A stretch of DNA of 42,847 bases from Verrucomicrobiaceae bacterium (lineage in GTDB: Bacteria > Verrucomicrobiota > Verrucomicrobiia > Verrucomicrobiales > Verrucomicrobiaceae): positions 1 through 42,847 of the forward strand of contig JAIXOU010000022.1 in assembly GCA_027486585.1 (NCBI GenBank). Direction: 5' to 3'. The position numbers and the translations under genes are program-made. The notes under the pieces are model-generated. The model was not told the DNA's origin. It was given only the letters and a program-made list of their open reading frames with translations, and searched no databases. This document shows positions 1-8,583 of the stretch, piece by piece (the stretch's first letter is position 1; each line of letters begins with the position of its first letter).

Positions 1-4
1 AAAT

Positions 5-3000
5 TTATTGTTCTTGGACATCGAGTCTGAAGAAGCGCCGCTCGCTTTCCAGCGGGGCAATCAACGTGCGAGTGCTGCCGCTGTTGGCGGGCAGACCATC
101 GTTTCCGGGCAATTGCCAGGTGCTCCAATTCAGTAAGTCGGTGCTCGTCAGCACTTTGATCAGACGACCTGGCAGATTCGGAAACTGCACAGCGACATTG
201 CCACTGGAGACGCTCACAGCAGGAGCTAGCCTAGAGGCAGAGTCTTTTGGATCAGTTAGGGTGAGATACTCATCTTGATTTGAGATGCCATCACCATCCG
301 CATCATGGGTTGGCAGACCAGTGGGAGAACTGCCGCTGCCAAATTCTGCCATACGCCATTCAGCGTATGTTTGACGAGCTGCTGAAGCATTGATCCAATC
401 CGTCAGCACTTGTACACCTTCGGGATCGATCACCGCTGTGGCCAATGGCGGCATGCGCGTGTAACCACCACTAGCAGCCGAGCGATTTCGAATGATGCTA
501 GCGAGAGCATCTCCACGCACCAATGCACGGTGAGTGGGCGCAAGCTCGACAGCGACATGGGTGCCGATCAGATTGGCCTGCGTCAGACTCAGTTCAGGTC
601 GCAGATCAAAGACGCCAGGCGCGGTGCCGCCCGATTGATGACAGTAACTGCAATTCACGGCAAGCCAAGAGCGAGCGCGTGTTTCCAGAGTCTGCGTGGT
701 ATCACTCAGCGAAGCAAACTTGGGCAAGTTATGAAATTGCGTGGGGGCATTGCTGAGGTAACCAGCCTGTGCCATCAGCTCTAGATAATTGCCCGTGCTA
801 CCGCCCAGGCTGCCTGTGCGGTTCAGCTGACGAGTTTCAAAGCTTAGCCCATGACCACCCGCAGGCGTATGACAGGCTAGGCATTCGCTGCGGCTGGGGA
901 TGCGCCAGTGTACATTGGTCGGGACAGCAGAAATAGAGACGGTCATATCAAAATCTTCTCCACCGTCATCGACGAGATAGGCTTCAGTTCCTGCATCATT
1001 CCAGCGATAACTGACCCCGTAGCTACCGGTCGCGTTTTTCACCAGCAGGCGAGTTTCCAGCCGCTTAGCCGTCGTCGGATTCCCACGTGTGAGTTCCATA
1101 TCAAAATGTTTGATCCAGACAGCCCCCGTGGGTAGGTCCCAGTTCCCATCCTGCACATAGCCAAAGGTAGCGTTGTCGTTTGGCAGCATGAACCAACGCG
1201 ACTTTTTAGCATAGTCACTCCAGAAAGGCAGATTGACATCGTAGCGCTCGATACCGGGATTAAAGCTGAGGTCCGTCAGGTCAGCGAAGAGTCCTGTGTC
1301 ACTCAATTTTGTCGGGTAGGTGGTATCCACTGTCTGAGAAATGATGCGGCGGACTTTACCATCACCGTAGTCGAGCAGAAGGATGTCGCCATTGGCTGGA
1401 TCAGGATCGAGCATGAAGGCCACAGTCCCTGCCTCTCCTGTAATGCGCTCCACCGTTGGTGGGTTGCTGCCATTGCGTTGCAGTGTCCAGATATGACCAC
1501 TGACGAAGTCTCCAAAGACATACTTGCCGGTAAGTGTCGGGTATTTGGTCCCACGATAAACCAAGCCACCTGTGACACTGCGGCCTTCGAGCGCACTGCC
1601 ACCGTGGAAGTAAGTCCAAAGCGGTGCCGTCGGTGTGAAGCCACTTGGTGGATTCGTGCGTGCGCCGACCGCGTTGCCTTCTAAATAACCCCAGCCGTAA
1701 TTGCCGCCCGGAGTCACGACATTCACTTCTTCCCATAAATCCAGACCCACCTCGCCAGCCCACATTTCTCCGTTTTGTGGGTCGAAACTGAACTGCCACG
1801 GATTGCGGAAGCCGATGGCAAAGATCTCTGTGCGCACATTACCAGTGAGGGCCAGTCCGTTAAACGTGGCGGCTCCGATGAAAGGATTGTTTGCCGGCAC
1901 TTTGTAGTAGGCCGTTCCCGCATTGAGTACGATGGAGGGATGCGCTGTTGGCTCCAGATTGGCAGACTGCCTATCCACGTCGATGCGGAAAATGCCTGCC
2001 CAGAAGTCTTTGTCGATACGCTGAGAATTCAGATTCCCATCATTGAGTCCGCCAGCATCACCGGAAGCCCAGTAGAAATAGCCATCTGGACCAAAACGAC
2101 AGGAGTCGATATTATGGATGGCGCTTGGATTGATCTGCGTGATGAAGGGCTGCTCACTAGCTGTATCTCCGAGATCTAGATTGCCATTCACGGCGGTGAA
2201 GCGACTGACACGAGCGTAGCGCTGGCCACTGATGAGGAAATTATAAGTGATGAAGAACTGCCGATTCGTGGCGAAGTTTGGGTGCAAGGCTAGACCTTTG
2301 AGGCCGAGTTCATTGCCATCATCTTCGAAGTCCTCCGTGCTCCGCGGATTCACCACAGCAGCGACATCCAGGAAAAGTTGTCGTGTTGGATTGGCTGCAT
2401 GAATATTGGGGATGAGCCAGATTTTACCATTGCGCTCACCGACGAGTACTTTGTCCGTATTCCCAGGCACCGCCGACATGCAACTCGGCGCATTAAAGGT
2501 CAGACCAGGTGTGGAGTCCACGACTGCTAGGCCCGTGGTAGGCGCTGTGAGTGGCACCACGGACGTTTGGTTGGCGATGCGTAGGGCATTGCTGAAATTG
2601 AATGTCACTGTGACCGGCGCGGAGTATTGACCATTGATACCGAGGATCCGGTAAGTCAGACTGTCCGTTGTGGGAGAGCCCGTGGTGTGGCTGTAAAAGA
2701 CGCGTCCAGCGCTATCAATGCTTGCCGTGCCATGGGTGGGCGGACTGACTAGTTCGATACTGCCTGCGCCAGCGTCATTGCGGAAGACATCTAGAAGCAC
2801 CTTTTTATTGGGTCGCAGGGTGACGCTATCTGCAAAGGCTGTGGGCGGGCTAAAGGCGGACTGAATACTGCGCCAGCTGGTGCCGACAGAGAGGTTATCC
2901 CATGTCGTTGCAGCTGTTCCACCGGAGGCAAGACGGATGGCTGTCATCCAGTTATCACCCGCGTAAGGACGAGTCGCCGCTGGTATGTTGGAGGCCTCAT

Positions 3001-5662
3001 TGAGATCCAGATTCGGATTCACCCAAAGCGTGGCCACATTGGCACTAAAATCCAGCTTAGCGACTACAGTGTAAGTCTGTCCATTCATTGGGGCGATGCC
3101 TGAGAAACTGTGCTGATTGGCATTCAGATCATGAATGGCAAACTCACGCACGCCAGATACTGGATTCGTGGCAAAGGGCACACCGAAGAGCATGCGCTCT
3201 GTGCCAAAGTCAAAGAGTGAAGCCCCGCTCCAAGCCGCACCGGCGCTGCGGGTTATTTGATAGCTAACATACACCGCTTTGAATCGGCTGGTCGCATCCT
3301 CATTGATCGCGCCTTCAGCCTCCACGCCATTGAATTGACGCACGGCACCCGATTCTTGAGTCGAAAGAGAATTGCCAGCGATTGTTGGCGAACCAAATGC
3401 AGGGTCCCAATCTGAAGCATCATTGCTAAAGGCAGGCGGCACCGTGTTTTGTAGATCCCAGCGCACCCCACCCTTGTTCATAGCGATCGGGCCGTTAGCA
3501 TAGTTAAAGGCCTCGCTGCCGACGACGAGATCACTGCCGCTGGCCGCAGTGGCTACAGGATAACTAAAGCCTTGAATGGCCGTCCAACTGGTGCCGACGA
3601 TGAGCTTATCCCAATACGTTGGGGCACCGCCTCCTGACCCGAAACGCAGAGCCGTCGTAGCATTGGAAAAAGAGATCGTCGCATTCGGTGTCGGTTCACC
3701 AGCGCTGAAGTTGGGATTAATGAAAAGAGAGGCGGTGCCGGTCAGATAGTCGATCTTCCCGACGATCTGATACTTTGTGCCAGCGACCGGTGGTATTCCT
3801 GTGAAGCTCCATTGATTGGCACCCAGATTGTGGATGCCTAGTTCACGCCGACTGCTGCTCGGATTTGTAGCAAAGGGCACGCCAAACATCAGCCGCTCCG
3901 CATTGCCATCATAGATGCTCAGACCACTCCACTCCACGCTGCTAGCACTGCGCTGCATTTCAAAGCGATAGTAAATCGTCTTGTACTGAGACGTCGTGGC
4001 ATTGCTAAAATTACCGTCTGCTTCCGGCGAGTCATATTCACGCTTGGCGCTCGTGCCCCAGGTAGCGAGGCGGTTGGAAAAAACATAGGGCCAGCCATCC
4101 ACGTTGTCCCAATTCGAGACGGTTTGAGTCTTGCCTACAAATCCGCCGCCCGTGTTGTTATTATCAAAGTCAAAGCCTAGACCACCGTCATGGCCGAGGA
4201 TATTGCCATCTGGATAATCAAAGTTTTCCACCGCGATGACCTGATGTGGCCCGCTAGCAGCCGTGATGCTTGGATAAGCACGCTGGATGGCTGCCCAACT
4301 CGTGCCGACAGCGACATCATCCCACGTCGTCTGACCCGTGCCGCCTGAGCCAAGGCGGATGGCGCTATTCCAGTTATCTCCCAAGTAGGTGCGGGTCACG
4401 GCAGGCACCCCCTCTGGCTTAGTGAGGTCAGGATTTACCCAGAGGGAGATTAGATCATTCACAAAGTCCACCTTGGCCACAAGCGTGTATTCCGTGCCAT
4501 CCACAGCAGGCACATTGGTGTAACTGACACCATTTTCACCAACCGCAAAATGGCGCTGGCCGCCCACCACGGGTGGATTGAAATCCACACCAAAGAAGAT
4601 GCGCTCCGTATTAAAATCATAGGCACTGATGCCGCTCCAGGTCGCACCTGCAGCACGGGTCATTCTGACTCGGTAATAGACCTGTCGATAGCGCGTCCCT
4701 CCTGCCTCATTCACGCTGCCATCTCCCTCACTCACATTGCCAAACTCCCGTTTTGCGGCTGAATCACTGGTGCGTAGTGTGCTTGTCGTGACGATTGGAG
4801 ATCCAAAGACTGTATCCCACGTCGATGCAGGCAGCACCCTCGTGTAGCCGACAAAGCCATCCCCATTCGTGGTGTTGTCAAAGTCCCAGTTCACTCCCCC
4901 TGCGCGGTTATTAATGCTGCCATTGGTGTAGCTAAAACTATCACTTCCGATGATCACATTCTGCCCTGCCACAGCGCTTGGATTTGGATCAGGGTATGAG
5001 GCCAATTGAAGTCGAAAAGAATCCAAACAAACACCATCTTCACGGGCTACGATGCGCAGGGTATAGTTTCCTGTGGCGAGCGTGAAGGTCATCGGATTCT
5101 GCGCCGCTGCACCCGTGTTGGTTTCCGCTTGTCCACTGCCATCCCAGCCCTGCTGGCCGAAGTCGGAGCTTGCATGCCCACTATCAACATAGTAGTCCGC
5201 ATGGGTGCCACCTGGGCCATCCGCCAGGTCCACAAAGCCTGCATAGATTGAGTCAGAACTCACACTGTGTCCATCCCAGCGCAGATAGAGCCGATAGATG
5301 CCGGGCGTGGCGATTTGAATGCTGTAGTCAATAGACGCACCACCTGGATCATTGACCGCAGGTGCGGTGCCACGCTCAAAAGGCACACCACCCGTGCCGT
5401 TGTCCGGTTGCGCCTGCATGAAGAGGCTATTGGTTCCCGTGGCATTCTCATAAGTCACGGTATTGGGCACCACCGCATTCGGCGTCGGTGCCTGCACCCA
5501 ATTCACACCATTGCCAGATCTCAGCGCATGATAATTCTCCGCCTGCCCAGTGACAGAACCACCGGCTTCGACATAAGGCTGGGTAGGTGGCAACAAGCCT
5601 GCAAAAGCAGGAGCATTCGCGAGTAGCGACGAAGCAGCTGCAAAAATGACGTAACGCATCAT
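5..5662 (-). CDS. Secreted PQQ-dependent sugar dehydrogenase / diheme cytochrome c fusion with triple jelly-roll-like repeats
   Basis: 1885 residues with a signal peptide (about 1-22), so periplasmic or exported. Domains in order: carbohydrate-binding-like region (about 25-230); three similar repeats of about 235 residues (about 234-470, 475-705, 711-930), each ending in a VGTSW-x-x-IQ motif; a cadherin-like/Big domain (about 937-1010); a six-bladed glucose/sorbosone dehydrogenase-type propeller (about 1045-1440, with GFRNPWQFSFD and GGNYGW); then a domain like the SO2930/HNE_0200 diheme cytochrome family (about 1450-1760) with two heme motifs, CLACH near 1593 and CSYCH near 1669; and a calcium-loop segment DADGDGISNQDE near 1785. 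Expected role: oxidation of a sugar or polyol with electrons passed to c-type hemes in the same chain. The substrate is unknown. The gene ends four bases inside the window edge and has an intact stop. Start ATG-ATG, no clear ribosome binding site. The domain calls are by motif, without a profile search. Confidence 0.85.
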   Translation of the reverse strand: MMRYVIFAAASSLLANAPAFAGLLPPTQPYVEAGGSVTGQAENYHALRSGNGVNWVQAPTPNAVVPNTVTYENATGTNSLFMQAQPDNGTGGVPFERGTAPAVNDPGGASIDYSIQIATPGIYRLYLRWDGHSVSSDSIYAGFVDLADGPGGTHADYYVDSGHASSDFGQQGWDGSGQAETNTGAAAQNPMTFTLATGNYTLRIVAREDGVCLDSFRLQLASYPDPNPSAVAGQNVIIGSDSFSYTNGSINNRAGGVNWDFDNTTNGDGFVGYTRVLPASTWDTVFGSPIVTTSTLRTSDSAAKREFGNVSEGDGSVNEAGGTRYRQVYYRVRMTRAAGATWSGISAYDFNTERIFFGVDFNPPVVGGQRHFAVGENGVSYTNVPAVDGTEYTLVAKVDFVNDLISLWVNPDLTKPEGVPAVTRTYLGDNWNSAIRLGSGGTGQTTWDDVAVGTSWAAIQRAYPSITAASGPHQVIAVENFDYPDGNILGHDGGLGFDFDNNNTGGGFVGKTQTVSNWDNVDGWPYVFSNRLATWGTSAKREYDSPEADGNFSNATTSQYKTIYYRFEMQRSASSVEWSGLSIYDGNAERLMFGVPFATNPSSSRRELGIHNLGANQWSFTGIPPVAGTKYQIVGKIDYLTGTASLFINPNFSAGEPTPNATISFSNATTALRFGSGGGAPTYWDKLIVGTSWTAIQGFSYPVATAASGSDLVVGSEAFNYANGPIAMNKGGVRWDLQNTVPPAFSNDASDWDPAFGSPTIAGNSLSTQESGAVRQFNGVEAEGAINEDATSRFKAVYVSYQITRSAGAAWSGASLFDFGTERMLFGVPFATNPVSGVREFAIHDLNANQHSFSGIAPMNGQTYTVVAKLDFSANVATLWVNPNLDLNEASNIPAATRPYAGDNWMTAIRLASGGTAATTWDNLSVGTSWRSIQSAFSPPTAFADSVTLRPNKKVLLDVFRNDAGAGSIELVSPPTHGTASIDSAGRVFYSHTTGSPTTDSLTYRILGINGQYSAPVTVTFNFSNALRIANQTSVVPLTAPTTGLAVVDSTPGLTFNAPSCMSAVPGNTDKVLVGERNGKIWLIPNIHAANPTRQLFLDVAAVVNPRSTEDFEDDGNELGLKGLALHPNFATNRQFFITYNFLISGQRYARVSRFTAVNGNLDLGDTASEQPFITQINPSAIHNIDSCRFGPDGYFYWASGDAGGLNDGNLNSQRIDKDFWAGIFRIDVDRQSANLEPTAHPSIVLNAGTAYYKVPANNPFIGAATFNGLALTGNVRTEIFAIGFRNPWQFSFDPQNGEMWAGEVGLDLWEEVNVVTPGGNYGWGYLEGNAVGARTNPPSGFTPTAPLWTYFHGGSALEGRSVTGGLVYRGTKYPTLTGKYVFGDFVSGHIWTLQRNGSNPPTVERITGEAGTVAFMLDPDPANGDILLLDYGDGKVRRIISQTVDTTYPTKLSDTGLFADLTDLSFNPGIERYDVNLPFWSDYAKKSRWFMLPNDNATFGYVQDGNWDLPTGAVWIKHFDMELTRGNPTTAKRLETRLLVKNATGSYGVSYRWNDAGTEAYLVDDGGEDFDMTVSISAVPTNVHWRIPSRSECLACHTPAGGHGLSFETRQLNRTGSLGGSTGNYLELMAQAGYLSNAPTQFHNLPKFASLSDTTQTLETRARSWLAVNCSYCHQSGGTAPGVFDLRPELSLTQANLIGTHVAVELAPTHRALVRGDALASIIRNRSAASGGYTRMPPLATAVIDPEGVQVLTDWINASAARQTYAEWRMAEFGSGSSPTGLPTHDADGDGISNQDEYLTLTDPKDSASRLAPAVSVSSGNVAVQFPNLPGRLIKVLTSTDLLNWSTWQLPGNDGLPANSGSTRTLIAPLESERRFFRLDVQEQ
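2870..4960 (-). repeat. Three in-frame jelly-roll-like protein repeats
   Basis: Within the dehydrogenase fusion gene, three consecutive segments of roughly 700 bases encode similar repeats. Each opens with a phrase like DSFSYTNGSI, ENFDYPDGNI or EAFNYANGPI followed by GG-V/L-x-W/F-D, carries ERMLFGVPFATNP or a close variant, and closes with TTWDNLSVGTSW or a variant. They look like concanavalin-type (LamG-like) beta sandwiches. Copies 2 and 3 are closer to each other in the ERMLFGV region than to copy 1 (ERIFFGVDF). Confidence 0.75.
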
Positions 5663-5774
5663 AAGAAAAGAGTGGCTGAGTGGGTGAATATAAATTCACG
5701 AAAACGATTGTGCTCTACGCACGCCGGCATGCCAAGTCTGCAAGTTTGGTTAAATGACCAGTAACAAGCAGGTT

Positions 5775-6197
5775 TTATGCCTCGCCAACGATACTAACCA
5801 CGATGCTTCGTGTGTGTGGTTCACGGCGGTGTTCAAAGAGAAAAATGCCCTGCCAAGTGCCCAACGCCAACTTTCCTCGCATGACGGGAATCACCTCGCT
5901 CGTCCTCGTTAGAGCCATTCGCAGATGGCTAGGCATGTCATCTGGTCCTTCATAGGTGTGGATGAAATACGGCGTTTCTTCAGGCACAAGATGATCAAAA
6001 AACGCGTGAAGGTCCGTCCGAGCTGAAGGATCGGCGTTTTCAAAAATCACCAGACTACAGCTTGTATGCTGCACAAAAATCGTCGCCGTGCCTGTCTGAA
6101 TCCCAGAATCCCGAACCATCTGCTCACAGCGTTCGGTGATCTCATAAGTCCCCTTTCCACGAGTGGAGATTGAGAATTGGGTAGCATACGCAGGCAT
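5775..6197 (-). CDS. YjbQ/UPF0047 family protein
   Basis: 140 residues from the ATG at 6197. The sequence matches the UPF0047 family closely: HTSCSLVIFENADPS, EGPDDMPSHLRMAL, a lone LALGTWQGIFLFEHR block and the terminal VSIVGEA. The family is small, cytosolic and usually trimeric; its conserved His, Glu and Asp residues form a possible metal or phosphate site, and weak thiamine-phosphate synthase activity has been reported for some members, so the true role is unsettled. The frame is open for ten more residues to a TTG at 6227. I prefer the ATG because family members are usually about 130-140 residues and the extra residues (SSHGIIPPF) look non-homologous. It stands alone between two minus-strand genes with gaps of about 110 and 70 bases. 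Confidence 0.85.
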   Translation of the reverse strand: MPAYATQFSISTRGKGTYEITERCEQMVRDSGIQTGTATIFVQHTSCSLVIFENADPSARTDLHAFFDHLVPEETPYFIHTYEGPDDMPSHLRMALTRTSEVIPVMRGKLALGTWQGIFLFEHRREPHTRSIVVSIVGEA

Positions 6198-6265
6198 AAA
6201 TGGAGGTATGATACCATGACTGCTCAAGGATCAAGCCCCAACTAGTTTCCTTCGGATTGCAGTTC

Positions 6266-6499
6266 TTATCTGCCCGATGGCTTCGGTGTCACTGTGTAGC
6301 GGCTGGGGCTTGTCTTATAACTTTCCATGCAATCCACGCAGCAGAAGGCAACCGTGCCTGCATCCGTGAAGACGCGGTAGATGATGCGGACGGTTTTGCC
6401 ATCCACAGGACATTTGTCATTGATGGCCGGTCCGCCTTTGGCAAAGATGGCTGTCACGCTAATGAGGGCGAGGAATAAGGCCGGAATGAGTGTTTTCAT
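6266..6499 (-). CDS. Small secreted cysteine-rich protein, YHS/TRASH-like
   Basis: 77 residues from the ATG at 6499: a signal peptide (MKTLIPALFLALISVTAIFA) and a short mature part with KCPVDGKTV, then FCCVDCMESYKTSPSRY. The CPV-x-GK motif followed by a CC-x-x-C cluster and a terminal x-P-x-RY is the pattern of YHS/TRASH-type metal-binding domains found in copper and other metal handling proteins, so a periplasmic metal-binding role is inferred. There are four cysteines in the mature part. An ATG at 6526 would add nine residues before the signal peptide; the internal ATG gives a normal signal peptide and is preferred. The gene lies downstream of ssb but behind a probable terminator, so it is probably transcribed on its own. 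Confidence 0.65.
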   Translation of the reverse strand: MKTLIPALFLALISVTAIFAKGGPAINDKCPVDGKTVRIIYRVFTDAGTVAFCCVDCMESYKTSPSRYTVTPKPSGR

Positions 6500-6555
6500 G
6501 GTTTTGAATGGTTTCCCGCAGCTCATGATGAGCAGCGGTCTAACGTCAAAACGAA

Positions 6556-6581
6556 CAACCCTCCAGTTTCCTAGAGGGTTG
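6556..6581 (-). terminator. Probable ssb terminator
   Basis: Inverted repeat CAACCCTC / GAGGGTTG (8 bp) around a 10-base loop, 45 bases after the ssb stop. On the minus strand the stem is followed by GGTTGTTCGTTTTGACG, a weak T-rich stretch. The placement between ssb and the small secreted protein gene fits a terminator, but the T-run is poor. Confidence 0.5.
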
Positions 6582-6626
6582 CCAAAAGCTGCTCACTGTT
6601 GCGCAAAGGACGCGCAGGTCAGGCGA

Positions 6627-7223
6627 TCAAAAAGGGATGTCATCGCCTTCCATGCCATCCGTGATCGGTCCCTCACCAAAGTCATCTTCATGCGCTGGAG
6701 CTGGACGCTGTGGAGCGGCCTGGGGACGCTGCTGCGGTGCAGGACGTTGATAACCGCCGCCACCACCACCTCCGCCGCCGCCCATTGGGCGTCTTTGCTG
6801 AGGGGCTGGGGCAGGTGCGCTGTAGCCACCTCCCTCACCGCCGTCGTCTCCTCCTTGATAAGAACCGCCGCCGCCACCTCCACCAGCGCTTTTGCTGTCG
6901 AGGAACTGCATGTTTTCACAGACGATACGGATTTTACTGCGCTTTTGACCAGAGGCCTTGTCCTCCCAGGTATCCATCTGCAGGCGACCTTCGATGAATA
7001 CGGCACGACCTTTTGCAAGATACTGGCCGGCAAGCTCGGCCTGCTTATTCCATAGGACAATATCCAGGTAGGTTACTTCTTCCTGACGTTCACCGCTATC
7101 AGTGACGTATCGGCGATTGACCGCAATGGCCATATCACAGACCGCGCTACCCTTTGGCGTATAACGCACTTCGGGGTCTCGGGTGAGATTGCCAATGATC
7201 ATGACTTTGTTGAGGGAGGCCAT
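6627..7223 (-). CDS. ssb: Single-stranded DNA-binding protein
   Basis: 198 residues from the ATG at 7223. The N-terminal OB fold (about 1-110) starts with the typical MASLNKVMIIGNLTRDPE and carries WNKQAELAGQYLAKG and FIEGRLQ. The linker (about 115-185) is rich in Gly, Gln, Pro and Ala with two poly-glycine runs, and the acidic tip DDIPF is the conserved peptide that recruits repair and replication partners. The protein coats single-stranded DNA as a tetramer during replication, recombination and repair. The frame is open to a GTG at 7232, but the ATG gives the family's standard start and has AAGG about 8 bases upstream, one of the few ribosome-binding-like sequences in the window. No rpsF or rpsR flanks it, unlike in many bacteria. 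Confidence 0.95.
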   Translation of the reverse strand: MASLNKVMIIGNLTRDPEVRYTPKGSAVCDMAIAVNRRYVTDSGERQEEVTYLDIVLWNKQAELAGQYLAKGRAVFIEGRLQMDTWEDKASGQKRSKIRIVCENMQFLDSKSAGGGGGGGSYQGGDDGGEGGGYSAPAPAPQQRRPMGGGGGGGGGGYQRPAPQQRPQAAPQRPAPAHEDDFGEGPITDGMEGDDIPF

Positions 7224-7385
7224 AGCCCCCACCTTAGCCAGTTCCTCTGTCAGGCAGCAACCATTTTGTCACAAGAGTGCATAATCAGAGAAAAAGGAGT
7301 CTCCGGACGACTGGAAAACTAAAGAACTGTGATTTTGCCGTAGTCCTCTGAAAAAAAGCTGCTAGTTTGGACATCCCAACTCCAC

Positions 7386-7469
7386 GCCGCTGTGGTGAAA
7401 TGGTAAACACAGCAGACTTAAAATCTGCTGGGATAACATCCCTTGTCGGTTCGAGTCCGACCAGCGGCA
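7386..7469 (+). tRNA. tRNA-Leu (anticodon UAA)
   Basis: A full cloverleaf: acceptor stem GCCGCTG (7386-7392) with CAGCGGC (7462-7468) and discriminator A; a D arm GTG/CAC with GG in the loop; an anticodon stem GCAGA/TCTGC with loop CTTAAAA, anticodon TAA at 7419-7421; a long variable arm (GGGAT/ATCCC), as in class II tRNAs; and a T arm GTCGG-TTCGAGT-CCGAC. The terminal CCA is not encoded. It reads UUA and UUG codons. It lies about 160 bases from ssb, divergent from it, and converges on galE. Confidence 0.95.
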
Positions 7470-7472
7470 CTC

Positions 7473-7503
7473 CTTGAAACCCTCTTAAAAACGAGGGTTC
7501 AAG
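7473..7503. terminator. Bidirectional terminator shared by tRNA-Leu and galE
   Basis: Inverted repeat CTTGAA(A)CCCTC / GAGGGTTCAAG: an 11-bp stem with one bulged A and an 8-base loop TTAAAAAC. It begins 4 bases after the tRNA and its right arm overlaps the galE stop codon (7499-7501). It lacks a long T-run on either side but sits exactly where both converging transcripts must end. Confidence 0.6.
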
Positions 7504-8512
7504 TTGACCGAGGGTATCTGCCTTTTCCTGGGCTGGTCATCCACTGCCAAGCGTGCTCAAGATGGCTACGCGGGTCTTTGTATTCGGCTTCCCAGCCGAG
7601 GACGGCTTTGGCTTTGGCTGGGTCACAGATCAGTTCTGGCGGGTCGCCAGCCCGGCGTGGCCCGTAGGTGACGGGAATGGTTTTTCCCGTGACGGATTCA
7701 GCCGTTTGAAGGATCTCTTTCACACTGAACCCACGGCCGGTGCCGAGATTGACTGGGGTGGTCTCACCTCCTGAACGAAGATAACCGAGTGCTTTGGCGT
7801 GCGCGCTGGCAAGGTCGCACACATGAATGTAGTCTCGAATGCAGGTGCCATCAGGGGTGGGGTAGTCGGTGCCAAAGACGCTGATCTCTGGGATTTCACC
7901 CGTGGCCGCCATGAGGATTCGTGGGATCAAATGGGTTTCAGGATCATGATCCTCTCCGATTTCACCACTCGGGTCGCATCCGCTGGCATTGAAGTAACGC
8001 AGGAACACGGCTTTTAATCCCCAGGCATGATCACAGTCGCGGAGGACACGCTCAAGCATCCACTTGGATGCGCCATAAGGATTCACTGGGGCTTGGGGAT
8101 GATCCTCATTCATCGGCACAAAAACAGGGTTGCCGTAGGTGGCGCAGGTGGAGGAAAAGATGAAGCGCTTGCAGCCATGACGCTGCATGGCCTCTAGCAG
8201 GATTAGGGGTGCAGCAAGGTTGTTGCGGTAATATTTGAGCGGATCCGTCACTGATTCGCCCACATAAGCAAAAGCGGCAAAATGAAGCACTGCTTCTGGT
8301 TGATGTTCCGTAAACAGGCGTTCTATCAGGGCTGCATCACTCATATCTCCTTCGATAAAAGTAATCCGATCCATTGGCAGGGCCTCACGATGCCCAAAGA
8401 CAAGGCTATCTAGAACGATGATCTTTTCTCCCATCTCCTGCAAATGCCGGACGGTGTGAGAGCCAATGTAGCCTGCGCCACCTGTAACGAGTAATGTGCC
8501 TTGATGAGCCAT
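7499..8512 (-). CDS. galE: UDP-glucose 4-epimerase
   Basis: 337 residues, the normal length for GalE. An extended short-chain dehydrogenase with the NAD-binding motif GGAGYIG (11-17), the active-site segment FSSTCATYG (about 119-127) and the YxxxK pair Y146/K150 in NPYGASK. Further family marks are RYFNASGCDPSGEIGEDHDPETHLIP and DGTCIRDYIHVCDLA. It interconverts UDP-glucose and UDP-galactose in the cytosol, feeding galactose use and surface polysaccharide synthesis. It is not next to other Leloir-pathway genes. The stop overlaps the hairpin shared with tRNA-Leu; 71 bases separate its start from the upstream terC-like gene. Epimerases for related UDP-sugars share these motifs, so the exact substrate is inferred. 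Confidence 0.92.
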   Translation of the reverse strand: MAHQGTLLVTGGAGYIGSHTVRHLQEMGEKIIVLDSLVFGHREALPMDRITFIEGDMSDAALIERLFTEHQPEAVLHFAAFAYVGESVTDPLKYYRNNLAAPLILLEAMQRHGCKRFIFSSTCATYGNPVFVPMNEDHPQAPVNPYGASKWMLERVLRDCDHAWGLKAVFLRYFNASGCDPSGEIGEDHDPETHLIPRILMAATGEIPEISVFGTDYPTPDGTCIRDYIHVCDLASAHAKALGYLRSGGETTPVNLGTGRGFSVKEILQTAESVTGKTIPVTYGPRRAGDPPELICDPAKAKAVLGWEAEYKDPRSHLEHAWQWMTSPGKGRYPRST

Positions 8513-8583
8513 CTAGACACTTAGCGCATGGAGAAGGCATTTGGCAAACTGAGGATTCACCCGCCATTGGGTGGATGCGGCAC

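Noticed and set aside
6198..6227. TTG-extended start of the YjbQ family gene
   Set aside because: It adds ten non-homologous residues; the internal ATG fits the family length better.
7285..7470. Minus-strand open frame starting MPLVGLEPTRD
   Set aside because: It is antisense to tRNA-Leu; this peptide is a well-known spurious translation of the complement of leucine tRNA genes.
8558..8573. Hairpin CACCC/GGGTG between terC and galE as a terminator
   Set aside because: The stem is only 5 bp and there is no T-run after it on the minus strand.
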